This document shows positions 8,457-16,298 of a DNA stretch of 64,000 bases, in pieces (positions within the stretch are counted from its first letter, which is position 1; every line of letters starts with the position of its first letter). The stretch spans positions 1,713,501 to 1,777,500 of the forward strand of contig NZ_CP083956.1 of assembly GCF_006442795.2 (NCBI RefSeq), in the 5' to 3' direction. The notes under the pieces were generated by a model, which did not search any database, was not told the origin of the DNA, and saw only the letters and a list, made by a program, of their open reading frames with translations. The translations under genes and the position numbers were made by a program. Source of the DNA: Mesorhizobium sp. B1-1-8 (GTDB taxonomy: Bacteria > Pseudomonadota > Alphaproteobacteria > Rhizobiales > Rhizobiaceae).

Positions 8457-9158
8457 ATGGCGTCGATCGACCAGCAACCTGCGGGACGGCCGGACAGCGG
8501 GCTCGCTTACGTGCCGGTGGCGTGGCTCGTCATCGTCATGGCGTTGTCGGCTTACGGCCTGTTCTCCAGCTGGCGGCTGATCGGCGACTTCAGCTTGCCG
8601 GACAGCGTGTTCTTCCTGATTTACGGCGGGCTCACCGGCGGCATCGTCACCATTTTGTGGGGACTTTATCTGCTTGGCCTTGCCTTCAACCGGTCGGCGC
8701 GCTTCCCGCGCCATTACACGATTTGGCAGGTCGTCATCATCGTGTGGCTTGTCGTTCGCCAGGCCTACCTATTGCTGGCGCCCGATTTCGTCTTCTCGGC
8801 CGAGGCGCTGGCGTACACCATCGCCGAGATCGCCATCGGCCTGCTCTGCATCTATCTGCTGCGGCGCGGCACCGGCGCCGAGGCGGTCTACGCCAATCCC
8901 GAGACCGAACGGCCGCCGGTGCTGGTCTCGATCCTTGCCGCCTTGCTCGGCATCATCCTTGGCGGCGCAATCGGCGCCTGCGCCGGGTTCTTCGCCGGAT
9001 CGCTGATTGCCGACGCCACTGATATGAGCTGCTTCGAGGGCGCCTGCGGATTTTTCGCCGCCTTCATCGGCCTGGCGGGCCTGGTGATCGGAGCGATCGC
9101 CGGCGGCATCTCCGCCGTCTGGCGGGTCAATCGGCGCAAAAAGGTGCCGGTCGCCTAA
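8457..9158 (+). CDS. Polytopic membrane protein, unknown function
   Basis: A 233-residue protein with about six hydrophobic segments: WLVIVMALSAYGLF, FFLIYGGLTGGIVTILWGLY, IWQVVIIVWLVV, an amphipathic stretch near EALAYTIAEIAIGLL, and two Gly/Ala-rich helices (ILAALLGIILGGAIGAC and FIGLAGLVIGAIAGG). The C terminus is basic. I do not recognise a family. The ATG at 8457 is chosen because the frame upstream lies in a palindromic repeat. The gene is framed by two copies of that repeat, one ending before it and one starting at its stop codon. Confidence 0.7.
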   Translation: MASIDQQPAGRPDSGLAYVPVAWLVIVMALSAYGLFSSWRLIGDFSLPDSVFFLIYGGLTGGIVTILWGLYLLGLAFNRSARFPRHYTIWQVVIIVWLVVRQAYLLLAPDFVFSAEALAYTIAEIAIGLLCIYLLRRGTGAEAVYANPETERPPVLVSILAALLGIILGGAIGACAGFFAGSLIADATDMSCFEGACGFFAAFIGLAGLVIGAIAGGISAVWRVNRRKKVPVA

Positions 9159-9202
9159 AGCAATTCCAGGAAAAGTGTGAAGCAGTTTCGCCCGGAATTG
9201 CA
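9159..9202. repeat. Intergenic palindromic repeat, copy 3
   Basis: AGCAATTCCAGGAAAAGTG, a short centre, then TTTCGCCCGGAATTGC. It is the best-preserved copy of the family and lies in the opposite orientation to the copies at 8391 and 11348. It begins directly at the stop codon of the preceding gene. Confidence 0.75.
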
Positions 9203-9297
9203 TCACGATGCTCAAATTCACGTGTCGCGATTGCGCGCCTATTGCGCACGCTCTATGTCGGTGGCGGGTAAGGTGAGCTTTTCGGGGAAAGCGTTCG

Positions 9298-9621
9298 ATG
9301 CTGCGTTTCATCTTTCGGCTGGCGGCGATGGTTGCGTTGTCGATTTCCGTCATCATGGCGGTGATCGACACCACGCGCTCGGTCGCGGCTTCGGCGCTGG
9401 TCATGACGCCGCTCAATGCGAGTTGGCTGGCGGTCTCGCCGGACACGCGCGCGGCCTTCGAGACCTTCGTGCGCGCCAAGGCCGGGCCGCTGGTCTGGGA
9501 CGGCGCCGTCGCCTTGGTGCTGAGCCAACCCGGCTTTGCCGTGTTCGCAGTGCTGGCGTTCCTGCTTTACGCCGTCGGCTACCGGCGCCGGCGCCGCGCG
9601 GAATTCGCTCCGACCAACTGA
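9298..9621 (+). CDS. Small two-helix membrane protein, unknown function
   Basis: A 107-residue product with an N-terminal hydrophobic segment (FIFRLAAMVALSISVIMAVI), a soluble loop of about 60 residues and a second segment (FAVFAVLAFLLYAVGY), then a basic RRRRR tail that favours a cytoplasmic C terminus. GGGGAAA precedes the ATG. I do not recognise the family, but its compact shape and good start signals suggest a real gene. Confidence 0.65.
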   Translation: MLRFIFRLAAMVALSISVIMAVIDTTRSVAASALVMTPLNASWLAVSPDTRAAFETFVRAKAGPLVWDGAVALVLSQPGFAVFAVLAFLLYAVGYRRRRRAEFAPTN

Positions 9622-9681
9622 GTCGCCCGCCCGAAAGGCTTTGGCCGAACCTGGCTGCCGGATGCTCGCTTTCCAAGAGGG

Positions 9682-9702
9682 CAAAATTCCACGTGAATTT
9701 TG
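9682..9702. promoter_or_regulatory. Operator-like inverted repeat upstream of bmpA
   Basis: Perfect 8-bp arms CAAAATTC and GAATTTTG with a 5-base spacer, 128 bases before the start of the nucleoside-binding protein gene and AT-rich against the local background. The size and symmetry fit a repressor site. The protein that would bind it is not identified. Confidence 0.45.
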
Positions 9703-9829
9703 TTTCGGGCCGTGCCAGATTGCCGCGAGCGGGAGGGGCAAACACTTCCTGCCTGACGCCGCAACCCCGCCGGAGAACCGGGTGGGCAAGCGACGCATAA
9801 CGGAAAATAACCGACAGGGTGTGGATCAC

Positions 9830-10819
9830 ATGAAACGTATCGTTCTCGGCCTCCTGGCCGCAACCGCAATGGTTCTTCCGGCTTTCGCCGCGGATGTCCA
9901 GCCGGCCATTCTTTACGATCTCGGCGGCAAGTTCGACAAATCCTTCAACGAGGCCGCCTATCACGGCGCCGAGAAGTTCAAGGCCGAAACCGGCGTCGCC
10001 TATGTCGAATTCGAAGTCTCCAACGCCTCGCAGCGCGAGCAGGCGCTGCGCCGCTTCGCCGAGGATGGCCGGAACCCGATCGTCATGGCGGGCTTTGCCT
10101 GGGAGGATGCACTGAAGAAGGTCGCGGCCGAATATACCGACCTCAACTTCGCCATCATCGACGATGCCGTCGACCTGCCCAATGTCCGCTCGCTGGTGTT
10201 CAAGGAGAACGAAGGCTCTTACCTCGTCGGCATCATGGCGGCGATGGCGTCGAAGTCGAAGAAGGTCGGCTTCGTCGGCGGCATGGACATCCCGCTGATC
10301 CGCAAGTTCGAATGCGGCTATGTCGGCGGCGCCAAGTCGGCCGGGGCGACCGAGGTCATCCAGAACATGACCGGCGACACGCCGGCCGCCTGGAACGACC
10401 CGGCCAAAGGCGGCGAAATCGCCAAGACCCAGATCGACCAAGGCGCCGACGTCGTCTACGCGGCGGCCGGCGGCACCGGCGTCGGCGTGCTGCAGGCGGC
10501 GGCTGATGCCGGCAAGCTCGGCATCGGTGTCGATTCCAACCAGAACGGCCTGCAGCCCGGCAAGGTGCTGACCTCGATGCTGAAGCGCGTCGACGTCGCC
10601 GTCTACACGGCCTTCATGGACGGCAAGAACGGCACCTTCAAGGGCGGCGTCGAGAATCTCGGCCTCAAGGAAGGCGGTGTCGACTATGCCATGGACGACA
10701 ACAACAAGGCGCTTGTCGACGACGCCATGAAGGCGGCGGTCGAAAAGGCCAAGGCAGACATCATTTCCGGCAAGACCAAGGTCCACGACTATACCGCGGA
10801 CAACGCCTGCCCGTACTGA
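9830..10819 (+). CDS. BMP-family periplasmic nucleoside-binding protein of an ABC importer
   Basis: A 329-residue substrate-binding protein of the Bmp/PnrA family, which binds purine or pyrimidine nucleosides in the periplasm. It has a signal peptide (MKRIVLGLLAATAMVLPAFA, cleavage before ADVQPA) without a lipobox Cys, then the family hallmarks GGKFDKSFNEA, KENEGSYLVG, KVGFVGGMDIPLI, AAGGTGVGVLQAA and GVDSNQNG. The frame is open much further upstream, but the ATG at 9830 is the one followed by a signal peptide. It almost certainly serves the ABC ATPase and permeases at 12189-15830, from which it is separated by a GNAT gene and two opposite-strand genes. Confidence 0.93.
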   Translation: MKRIVLGLLAATAMVLPAFAADVQPAILYDLGGKFDKSFNEAAYHGAEKFKAETGVAYVEFEVSNASQREQALRRFAEDGRNPIVMAGFAWEDALKKVAAEYTDLNFAIIDDAVDLPNVRSLVFKENEGSYLVGIMAAMASKSKKVGFVGGMDIPLIRKFECGYVGGAKSAGATEVIQNMTGDTPAAWNDPAKGGEIAKTQIDQGADVVYAAAGGTGVGVLQAAADAGKLGIGVDSNQNGLQPGKVLTSMLKRVDVAVYTAFMDGKNGTFKGGVENLGLKEGGVDYAMDDNNKALVDDAMKAAVEKAKADIISGKTKVHDYTADNACPY

Positions 10820-10843
10820 TCGGCGGCGAAATACGATCTCAGG

Positions 10844-10873
10844 ACCGCCGGGTGAAAGCCCGGCGGTTTCATT
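10844..10873 (+). terminator. Intrinsic terminator after bmpA
   Basis: A 9-bp perfect stem ACCGCCGGG / CCCGGCGGT with a 6-base loop, followed by a T-rich TTCATTT. It ends the bmpA transcript before the GNAT gene. Confidence 0.75.
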
Positions 10874-10885
10874 TCCAGGTGGAGC

Positions 10886-11347
10886 ATGACGCAACCGACG
10901 ATCGAGGGCCTGGGGGAGAGCGACGTGGAGGCTGTCGCAAGGCTTCGCCTCGCCGCCTTCTTCGACGGCACGGGGCGGACGCTGGAACAGGACATGGCCG
11001 GGCTTCGCGGACTGCTCGCCGGCGACGGGTTCGAGGCGGCGTTCGTCGCGCGCGACAACAGCTTGCCGGTCGGGAGCTGCCTCCTGGTCCGCGACGAGAT
11101 CGATGCGGCGCATGAGCTGACGCCGTGGCTTGCCGGGCTCATCGTCGGCGAAGCGCATCGCGGCCGCGGTGTCGGCACGGCATTGGTCAGGACCGTCGAA
11201 GCCCATGCGGCATCGGCCGGCGTCCGCCGGCTTTATCTCTACACCTGGGATGCGCGCCGTTTTTACGAAGCGCTCGGCTGGTCGGCGGTCGAGACGTTCG
11301 AACAGGACGGCGAGCCGATGCTTTTGATGTCGCGAGATTTGTCTTGA
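10886..11347 (+). CDS. GNAT-family N-acetyltransferase
   Basis: A 153-residue acetyltransferase. The acetyl-CoA loop is seen as HRGRGVGTALVRTVE (around residues 91-105), preceded by LAGLIVGEAHRGRG and followed by RRLYLYTWDARRFYEALGW, the typical motif B. The start at 10886 has an AGGTGGAG ribosome site. It lies directly behind the bmpA terminator. The substrate is not predictable. Confidence 0.88.
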   Translation: MTQPTIEGLGESDVEAVARLRLAAFFDGTGRTLEQDMAGLRGLLAGDGFEAAFVARDNSLPVGSCLLVRDEIDAAHELTPWLAGLIVGEAHRGRGVGTALVRTVEAHAASAGVRRLYLYTWDARRFYEALGWSAVETFEQDGEPMLLMSRDLS

Positions 11348-11390
11348 CGCAATTTGGCGGGAGGCGCGGCCGCACTTTCCTGGAATTGCG
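11348..11390. repeat. Intergenic palindromic repeat, copy 4
   Basis: CGCAATTTGGCGGGAGGCG, a short centre, then CACTTTCCTGGAATTGCG. The left arm is degenerate and the right arm matches the other copies. It fills the gap between the convergent GNAT and anti-sigma-like genes almost exactly. Confidence 0.65.
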
Positions 11391-11792
11391 CTATAGCGTG
11401 CCGACCAGATAACCCAGCGCAAAGGCCGCCAGCAGCGCCATCGCGATGACAAATCCGAGCCGGCCGCCAAGCGAATGCAGGCCGACGCCATAAGGCTTGC
11501 GCTCAAGCCTGTGGATCACGACGGGCGGCGATTTCGCCTCGCTTTCCTTCAGTCCGGCAGGCCGCATCTGCGGCAGTTCGCCAATGCGTTGCGCGATCAG
11601 CTTCCAGCGATTGTCCGGCACGCCGTTGGAGGCGGGCTCGAAGACACGCATACGCTCGGCAAGCCTCAGCACCGCGTCGCGAAAGGCGGGATCGATCTCA
11701 AGATCGCGCTCGGCCCGCGCGCGCTCCCGCTCGTCCATCAGGCCGAACACATAGTCGCCGGCCCTTGCGATGCGGTCGCTTTCACTGGCCAT
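11391..11792 (-). CDS. Anti-sigma-factor-like single-pass membrane protein
   Basis: A 133-residue protein. The N terminus (RAGDYVFGLMDERERARAE, then DPAFRDAVLRLAERM) resembles the sigma-binding domain of RskA/anti-sigma-K proteins but lacks a zinc-finger HxxxCxxC. A linker follows, then one C-terminal transmembrane helix (GFVIAMALLAAFALGYLVGTL) with almost nothing outside, so the usual periplasmic domain is missing. No sigma factor gene is adjacent; slyX lies upstream on the same strand. It may be a truncated anti-sigma factor or an unrelated protein with this fold. Confidence 0.6.
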   Translation of the reverse strand: MASESDRIARAGDYVFGLMDERERARAERDLEIDPAFRDAVLRLAERMRVFEPASNGVPDNRWKLIAQRIGELPQMRPAGLKESEAKSPPVVIHRLERKPYGVGLHSLGGRLGFVIAMALLAAFALGYLVGTL

Positions 11793-11813
11793 GACCGTTG
11801 CTCTCCTATTCGC

Positions 11814-12023
11814 TCACCAGTGCGGCGGCTTCGTCACCGGCACGTCGGCGGCCGACTGCTCCTCCAAAGCCAGGAAACGATCGGCAAGGGCTGCGAGTTT
11901 GCGTTCCATGCGCTCGATCACCTTCCACTGCTCGGCAATCTGACCGGACAGTTCCTCGATGGTCTTTTCCTGCTCGGCGGCGCTGATTTCCAGTGTCGTC
12001 AGCCGATCGTCGGGCGTGGTCAT
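11814..12023 (-). CDS. slyX: SlyX-family small coiled-coil protein
   Basis: A 69-residue protein, almost entirely a coiled coil (RLTTLEISAAEQEKTIEELS and further heptads), ending in VTKPPHW, the C-terminal signature of SlyX. The biochemical role of the family is not established. It is followed on the same strand by the anti-sigma-like gene after 21 bases. The ATG at 12023 is divergent from the nucleoside ABC ATPase at 12189. Confidence 0.85.
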   Translation of the reverse strand: MTTPDDRLTTLEISAAEQEKTIEELSGQIAEQWKVIERMERKLAALADRFLALEEQSAADVPVTKPPHW

Positions 12024-12188
12024 TCAAAACCTCGGGTTTCGTGAATGTTAAGCTGTCGGCACGTTCGAAATTGACAAGCGCGCGGGGATTTGTCGAGAGT
12101 GAACGGCGCTCCGGCCAATTGGCACGAGCGGGGCATCATGCTAGGCATTTTGACCAAGCGATAAAAAAATAAGAGTGGGACAGGCTGC

Positions 12189-13721
12189 ATGGCGCAAGCC
12201 GCGATCGAGCTTATAGGCATCAACAAGAGTTTTGGCGCCGTGCGCGCCAACCGCGACATCAACCTGGAAATCGCGCGCGGCACCATCCACGGCATCGTCG
12301 GCGAGAACGGCGCCGGCAAGTCGACGCTGATGTCGATCCTCTACGGCTTCTACCAGGCTGACAGCGGCGAGATCCACGTCGGCGGCAAGCCGGTCTCGAT
12401 CACCAGTTCGAACGCCGCTATCGCGCTCGGCATCGGCATGGTGCACCAGCATTTTATGCTGGTCGACAATTTCTCGGTGCTGGAGAACATCATCCTCGGC
12501 GCGGAGAACGATCCGCTGCTGAAAAGCAGCATCGCCAAGGCGCGCTCGGAACTCGAGCGGCTGGAGCGCGAATACGGCCTCGAGGTCGATCCCGACGCCG
12601 TCATCGAGGAATTGCCGGTCGGCCTGCAGCAGCGCGTCGAGATCCTCAAGGCGCTCTACCGAGGCGCCGAGATCCTGATCCTCGACGAGCCGACCGGCGT
12701 TTTGACGCCGGCCGAGGCCGACCACCTCTTCCGCATCCTCAAGCAATTGAAGGAGCAGGGAAAAACGATCGTGCTGATCACCCACAAGCTGCGCGAGATC
12801 ATGGCCATCACCGATACGGTCTCGGTCATGCGCCAGGGCACGATGGTTGCAACCAGGGTGACGAAGGAGACCACGGTCGGCGAGCTGGCCGAACTGATGG
12901 TCGGGCGGCGCGTGCTGTTGCGGGTCGAGAAAGGCGAGGCGGAAGCCGGCGCCGTCAAGCTCGCGGTCAAGAACCTGACGGTGAAGGATTCTCGCGGCGT
13001 CACCATGGTCGACGACGTCTCCTTCGACGTGCGCGGCGGCGAGATCGTCGGCATCGCCGGCGTCGCCGGCAATGGCCAGTCGGAATTGCTCGAGGCGATT
13101 TCAGGCATCAGGCACGCCGTCTCAGGCGAGGTCATGCTCGAGGGTAAGCCGATCGACCTGACCGGCAAGGCCGATCCCGGCGAGTTGCGCGACCGGGGGC
13201 TGGCCCACGTGCCGGAGGATCGCCATCACGTCGGGCTGGTGCTCGCCTTCGAGGAGAATGAGAATTCGATCCTCGGCTATCACGATGACGAGCGTTATTT
13301 GAAAGGCCCATTCCTCAAAGTTGACGCGATCATGGCCGACGCGAAGGACAAGATCGCGAAATACGACATCCGGCCCGGCAATCCGCGGCTGAAGACGGCC
13401 AATTTCTCCGGCGGTAACCAGCAGAAGATCGTGCTGGCGCGGGAAATGGAGCAGGACCCCGGCGTGCTGATCGTCGGCCAGCCGACGCGCGGCGTCGATG
13501 TCGGCGCCATCGAATTCATCCACAAGCGGCTGATCGCCATGCGCGACCAGGGCAAGGCGGTGCTGGTGGTATCGGTCGAGCTCGACGAGATCCGTTCGCT
13601 TTCCGACCGCATCCTGGTGATGTTTGCCGGCCGCATCGTCGGCGAGCGCGGCCCGGAGGCGACCGAAGGCGAGCTCGGCCTTTTGATGGCGGGCGTCGAG
13701 CAGCAGGAGGCCGCCGAGTGA
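12189..13721 (+). CDS. Nucleoside ABC importer, duplicated ATPase subunit
   Basis: A 510-residue ATPase with two nucleotide-binding domains in tandem, the arrangement of Rbs/Nup-type importers. Domain 1 has an intact Walker A (GENGAGKSTL), the signature LPVGLQQRVEIL and Walker B ILILDEPTGVL. Domain 2 has a degenerate P-loop (GVAGNGQSELLEAI) but a good signature (SGGNQQKIVLAREM), so only one site is probably fully active, as is usual here. It overlaps the first permease by 4 bases (GTGA), which indicates one operon. With bmpA and the downstream salvage enzymes the substrate is most likely nucleosides. Confidence 0.93.
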   Translation: MAQAAIELIGINKSFGAVRANRDINLEIARGTIHGIVGENGAGKSTLMSILYGFYQADSGEIHVGGKPVSITSSNAAIALGIGMVHQHFMLVDNFSVLENIILGAENDPLLKSSIAKARSELERLEREYGLEVDPDAVIEELPVGLQQRVEILKALYRGAEILILDEPTGVLTPAEADHLFRILKQLKEQGKTIVLITHKLREIMAITDTVSVMRQGTMVATRVTKETTVGELAELMVGRRVLLRVEKGEAEAGAVKLAVKNLTVKDSRGVTMVDDVSFDVRGGEIVGIAGVAGNGQSELLEAISGIRHAVSGEVMLEGKPIDLTGKADPGELRDRGLAHVPEDRHHVGLVLAFEENENSILGYHDDERYLKGPFLKVDAIMADAKDKIAKYDIRPGNPRLKTANFSGGNQQKIVLAREMEQDPGVLIVGQPTRGVDVGAIEFIHKRLIAMRDQGKAVLVVSVELDEIRSLSDRILVMFAGRIVGERGPEATEGELGLLMAGVEQQEAAE

Positions 13722-14857
13722 GCACGCCTTACGCCAAGCTGCCGGCCTGGGCCGACTACGGCCTGATTCCGCTGATCAACCTGTCGGTGGCTTTCATCGT
13801 CGCCGGCTTCGTCGTCATGCTGGTCGGCGAAAATCCGTTCCGCGCCGCCGTTATCCTGGTCGAAGGCGCGTTCGGCAGGGGCACCGGCATTGCGTTCACC
13901 CTGTTCTACGCCACGACCTTTACCTTCACCGGCCTTTCGGTGGCGGTGGCCGCGCATTGCAGCCTGTTCAATATCGGCACCGAGGGCCAGGCCTATATCG
14001 GCGGCCTCGGCATCGCGCTCGTCTGCCTGACGTTCGACAGCGTGCTGCCTTGGTGGGTGATCTTTCCAATGGCCATTGTCGCCTCGGCAGTGTTCGGGGC
14101 GTTGTGGGGCTTCATCCCGGCCTATCTGCAGGCCAAGCGCGGCTCGCACATCGTCATCACCACCATCATGTTCAACTTCATCGCTGCTTCGGTGATGGTC
14201 TACCTGCTGGTCGGCCCGTTGAAGCCGGCTGGATCGCAGGCGCCGCAGACGCGCAATTTCCTGGTCGGCGCCGAATTGCCGAAGCTCAACTGGATCATCG
14301 AATTGTTCGGCGCCAGGATCCATTCCGCACCGCTCAACATCTGCTTCCTGCTGGCGCTGGTCATGGCTTTCCTGGTCTGGCTGCTGATCTGGCGCACCAG
14401 GCTCGGCTATGAGATGCGCACCTATGGCCACAGCCCCAAGGCGGCGCGCTATGCCGGCATTTCGGAAACCCGCATCATCCTCACCGCGATGATGATCTCG
14501 GGGGCGCTGGCCGGCATGATGGCGCTCAATCCGGTGATGGGCGACCAGCACAATGTCGCGATCGATTTCGTCTCCGGCGCCGGTTACGTCGGCATCGCCG
14601 TGGCGCTGATGGGCCGGCTGCATCCGGTCGGCATCGTGCTGGCGGCGATCCTGTTCGGCATGCTCTACCAGGGCGGCGCCGAACTCGCCTTCGAGATGCC
14701 GGCGATCAGCCGCGACATGATCGTCATCATCCAGGGCCTGGTGATCCTGTTCGCCGGCGCGCTGGAGCACATGTTCAGGCCCTACGTCCAGGCGCTGTTC
14801 GCCTCGTTCAGCCCGAGATCGGTCGGCATGGAAGCGGCCAAGGGAAGGGGCGCCTGA
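13718..14857 (+). CDS. Nucleoside ABC importer, permease 1
   Basis: A 379-residue inner-membrane permease of the BPD_transp_2 (Rbs/Nup/Liv) family. It has many hydrophobic helices, the conserved segment FNIGTEGQAYIGGLG, and RYAGISETRIILTAMMISGALAGM near the cytoplasmic coupling region (split here: RYAGISETR, then MISGALAGM). It starts with GTG inside the stop of the ATPase gene and ends one base before the second permease. Two different permeases form the channel in this importer type. Confidence 0.92.
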   Translation: MSTPYAKLPAWADYGLIPLINLSVAFIVAGFVVMLVGENPFRAAVILVEGAFGRGTGIAFTLFYATTFTFTGLSVAVAAHCSLFNIGTEGQAYIGGLGIALVCLTFDSVLPWWVIFPMAIVASAVFGALWGFIPAYLQAKRGSHIVITTIMFNFIAASVMVYLLVGPLKPAGSQAPQTRNFLVGAELPKLNWIIELFGARIHSAPLNICFLLALVMAFLVWLLIWRTRLGYEMRTYGHSPKAARYAGISETRIILTAMMISGALAGMMALNPVMGDQHNVAIDFVSGAGYVGIAVALMGRLHPVGIVLAAILFGMLYQGGAELAFEMPAISRDMIVIIQGLVILFAGALEHMFRPYVQALFASFSPRSVGMEAAKGRGA

Positions 14858-14858
14858 G

Positions 14859-15830
14859 ATGGACACTTTCAATGCCGTTGTCCAGGTTCTGGACTCGACC
14901 ATCCGCCTCTCGGTGCCGCTGCTGCTTGCCTGCCTGGCCGGCCTCTATTCGGAGCGGGCCGGCATCTTCGACATCGGTCTGGAAGGCAAGATGCTGGTCG
15001 GCGCCTTTGCGGGCGCTGCCGCCGCTTCGGTTTTCCATTCCGCCTTGCTCGGCCTCGGCATGGCCGTCCTGATCTCGGTCGCCTTCGCAATGGTGCACGG
15101 CTTTGCCTCGATCACTCACCGCGGCAACCAGATCGTCTCCGGCGTCGCTATCAATTTCGTCGCGGCCGGATCGACCATCATTCTCGGCCAGGCCTGGTTC
15201 CAGCAGGGTGGCCGCACGCCGGCGCTGCAGCCTGGCGAGCGGTTCGAGGCGATCGCCTGGCCCGGCGCCGATGCGCTCAGAGATGTACCGATCCTGGGGC
15301 CGATCTATGCCGAACTGATCTCCGGCCATTCCATCCTGGTCTATTTTGCCTTCGCCATGGTGCCGTTCACCTGGTGGGTGCTGTTCCGCACCCGCTTCGG
15401 GCTCCGGTTGCGCGCCGTCGGCGAAAACCCCGCCGCCGTCGATACCGCCGGCATCTCGGTCGCCTGGTTGCGCTACCGGGCGCTTATCTGCACCGGCATT
15501 CTCACCGGCGTTGCCGGCGCCTATCTGTCGATGGTGCAGAATGGCGGTTTCGTGAAGGACATGACCGCCGGCAAGGGCTATATCGCGCTGGCCGCGCTGA
15601 TCTTCGCCAAATGGAAGCCGGTCAACGCCATGTTCGCCTGCCTTTTGTTCGGCTTCCTCGACGCGGCGGCGATCCGCCTGCAAGGCTCGCCGCTGCCCAT
15701 CATCGGCAAGGTGCCGGTGCAGTTCATGCAGGCATTGCCCTATGTGCTGACCGTCATCCTGCTTGCCGGCTTCATCGGCAAGGCGATCCCGCCCCGCGCC
15801 GGCGGCGTGCCTTACGTCAAGGAGCGCTGA
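14859..15830 (+). CDS. Nucleoside ABC importer, permease 2
   Basis: A 323-residue permease of the same family as its neighbour but shorter. It shows FDIGLEGKMLVGAF, the equivalent of the FNIGTEG motif in permease 1, then GNQIVSGVAINFVAAG, and AVGENPAAVDTAGI, which in the family precedes the cytoplasmic loop contacting the ATPase. It partners the preceding permease in a heterodimeric channel. The cytidine deaminase gene follows after about 75 bases in the same direction. Confidence 0.92.
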   Translation: MDTFNAVVQVLDSTIRLSVPLLLACLAGLYSERAGIFDIGLEGKMLVGAFAGAAAASVFHSALLGLGMAVLISVAFAMVHGFASITHRGNQIVSGVAINFVAAGSTIILGQAWFQQGGRTPALQPGERFEAIAWPGADALRDVPILGPIYAELISGHSILVYFAFAMVPFTWWVLFRTRFGLRLRAVGENPAAVDTAGISVAWLRYRALICTGILTGVAGAYLSMVQNGGFVKDMTAGKGYIALAALIFAKWKPVNAMFACLLFGFLDAAAIRLQGSPLPIIGKVPVQFMQALPYVLTVILLAGFIGKAIPPRAGGVPYVKER

Positions 15831-15905
15831 AATCGCGGCGGCGGATATCGGCATTCCCGAAAGCCGGTCCGGCTTTTGAACACGATCATGGGAGAGAACA
15901 AGAAA

Positions 15906-16298
15906 ATGTCGCATGATCTGTTCGAGGCGGCGAAGGCGGCGATGGCCAAGTCCTATTCGCCCTATTCGAAGTTTCCGGTCGGTGCAGCACTGCGCACCGA
16001 GGACGGACGCGTCTTTACGGGCGCCAACGTCGAGATGGCGTCCTACCCGGAAGGCTGGTGCGCCGAGACGACGGCGCTCGGTCATTATGTCATGGGCGGC
16101 GGTGGCAGGATCACCGAGATCGCCGTGCTCGCCGAGCGGATGCCGAGATGCTCGCCCTGTGGCGGCTGCCGGCAGCGGCTGGCGGAGTTCTGCCGGCCGG
16201 ACACCAAGGTTTATCTGTGCGACAATGGCGGCGTGGTCGAAACGGTGACCATGGGCGAGATGCTGCCTTACGGCTTCAGGGGCGACACACTGAAATGA
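15906..16298 (+). CDS. cdd: Cytidine deaminase
   Basis: A 130-residue cytoplasmic zinc enzyme converting cytidine and deoxycytidine to uridine and deoxyuridine. The zinc/catalytic motif is WCAETTALG (Cys-Ala-Glu) with the second pair PCGGCRQ; YSPYSKFPVGAAL is the family N-terminal signature. The start at 15906 gives the usual family length and follows GGAGAG. Its stop overlaps the start of the purine nucleoside phosphorylase gene (ATGA), so the two are translationally coupled. Confidence 0.94.
   Translation: MSHDLFEAAKAAMAKSYSPYSKFPVGAALRTEDGRVFTGANVEMASYPEGWCAETTALGHYVMGGGGRITEIAVLAERMPRCSPCGGCRQRLAEFCRPDTKVYLCDNGGVVETVTMGEMLPYGFRGDTLK

Noticed and set aside
9413..11506. Very long open frame (697 codons) on the minus strand opposite bmpA and GNAT
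   Set aside because: It is antisense to well-identified genes and reads Arg/Ala/Asp-rich low-complexity residues without any domain; a GC-rich shadow.
13295..14902. 535-codon minus-strand frame opposite the nucleoside permease
   Set aside because: A shadow of a membrane-protein gene; no signals or motifs.
16058..16294. In-frame N-terminal extension of punA into cdd
   Set aside because: The family starts at the ATG at 16295, which overlaps the cdd stop; the upstream part is cdd in another frame.
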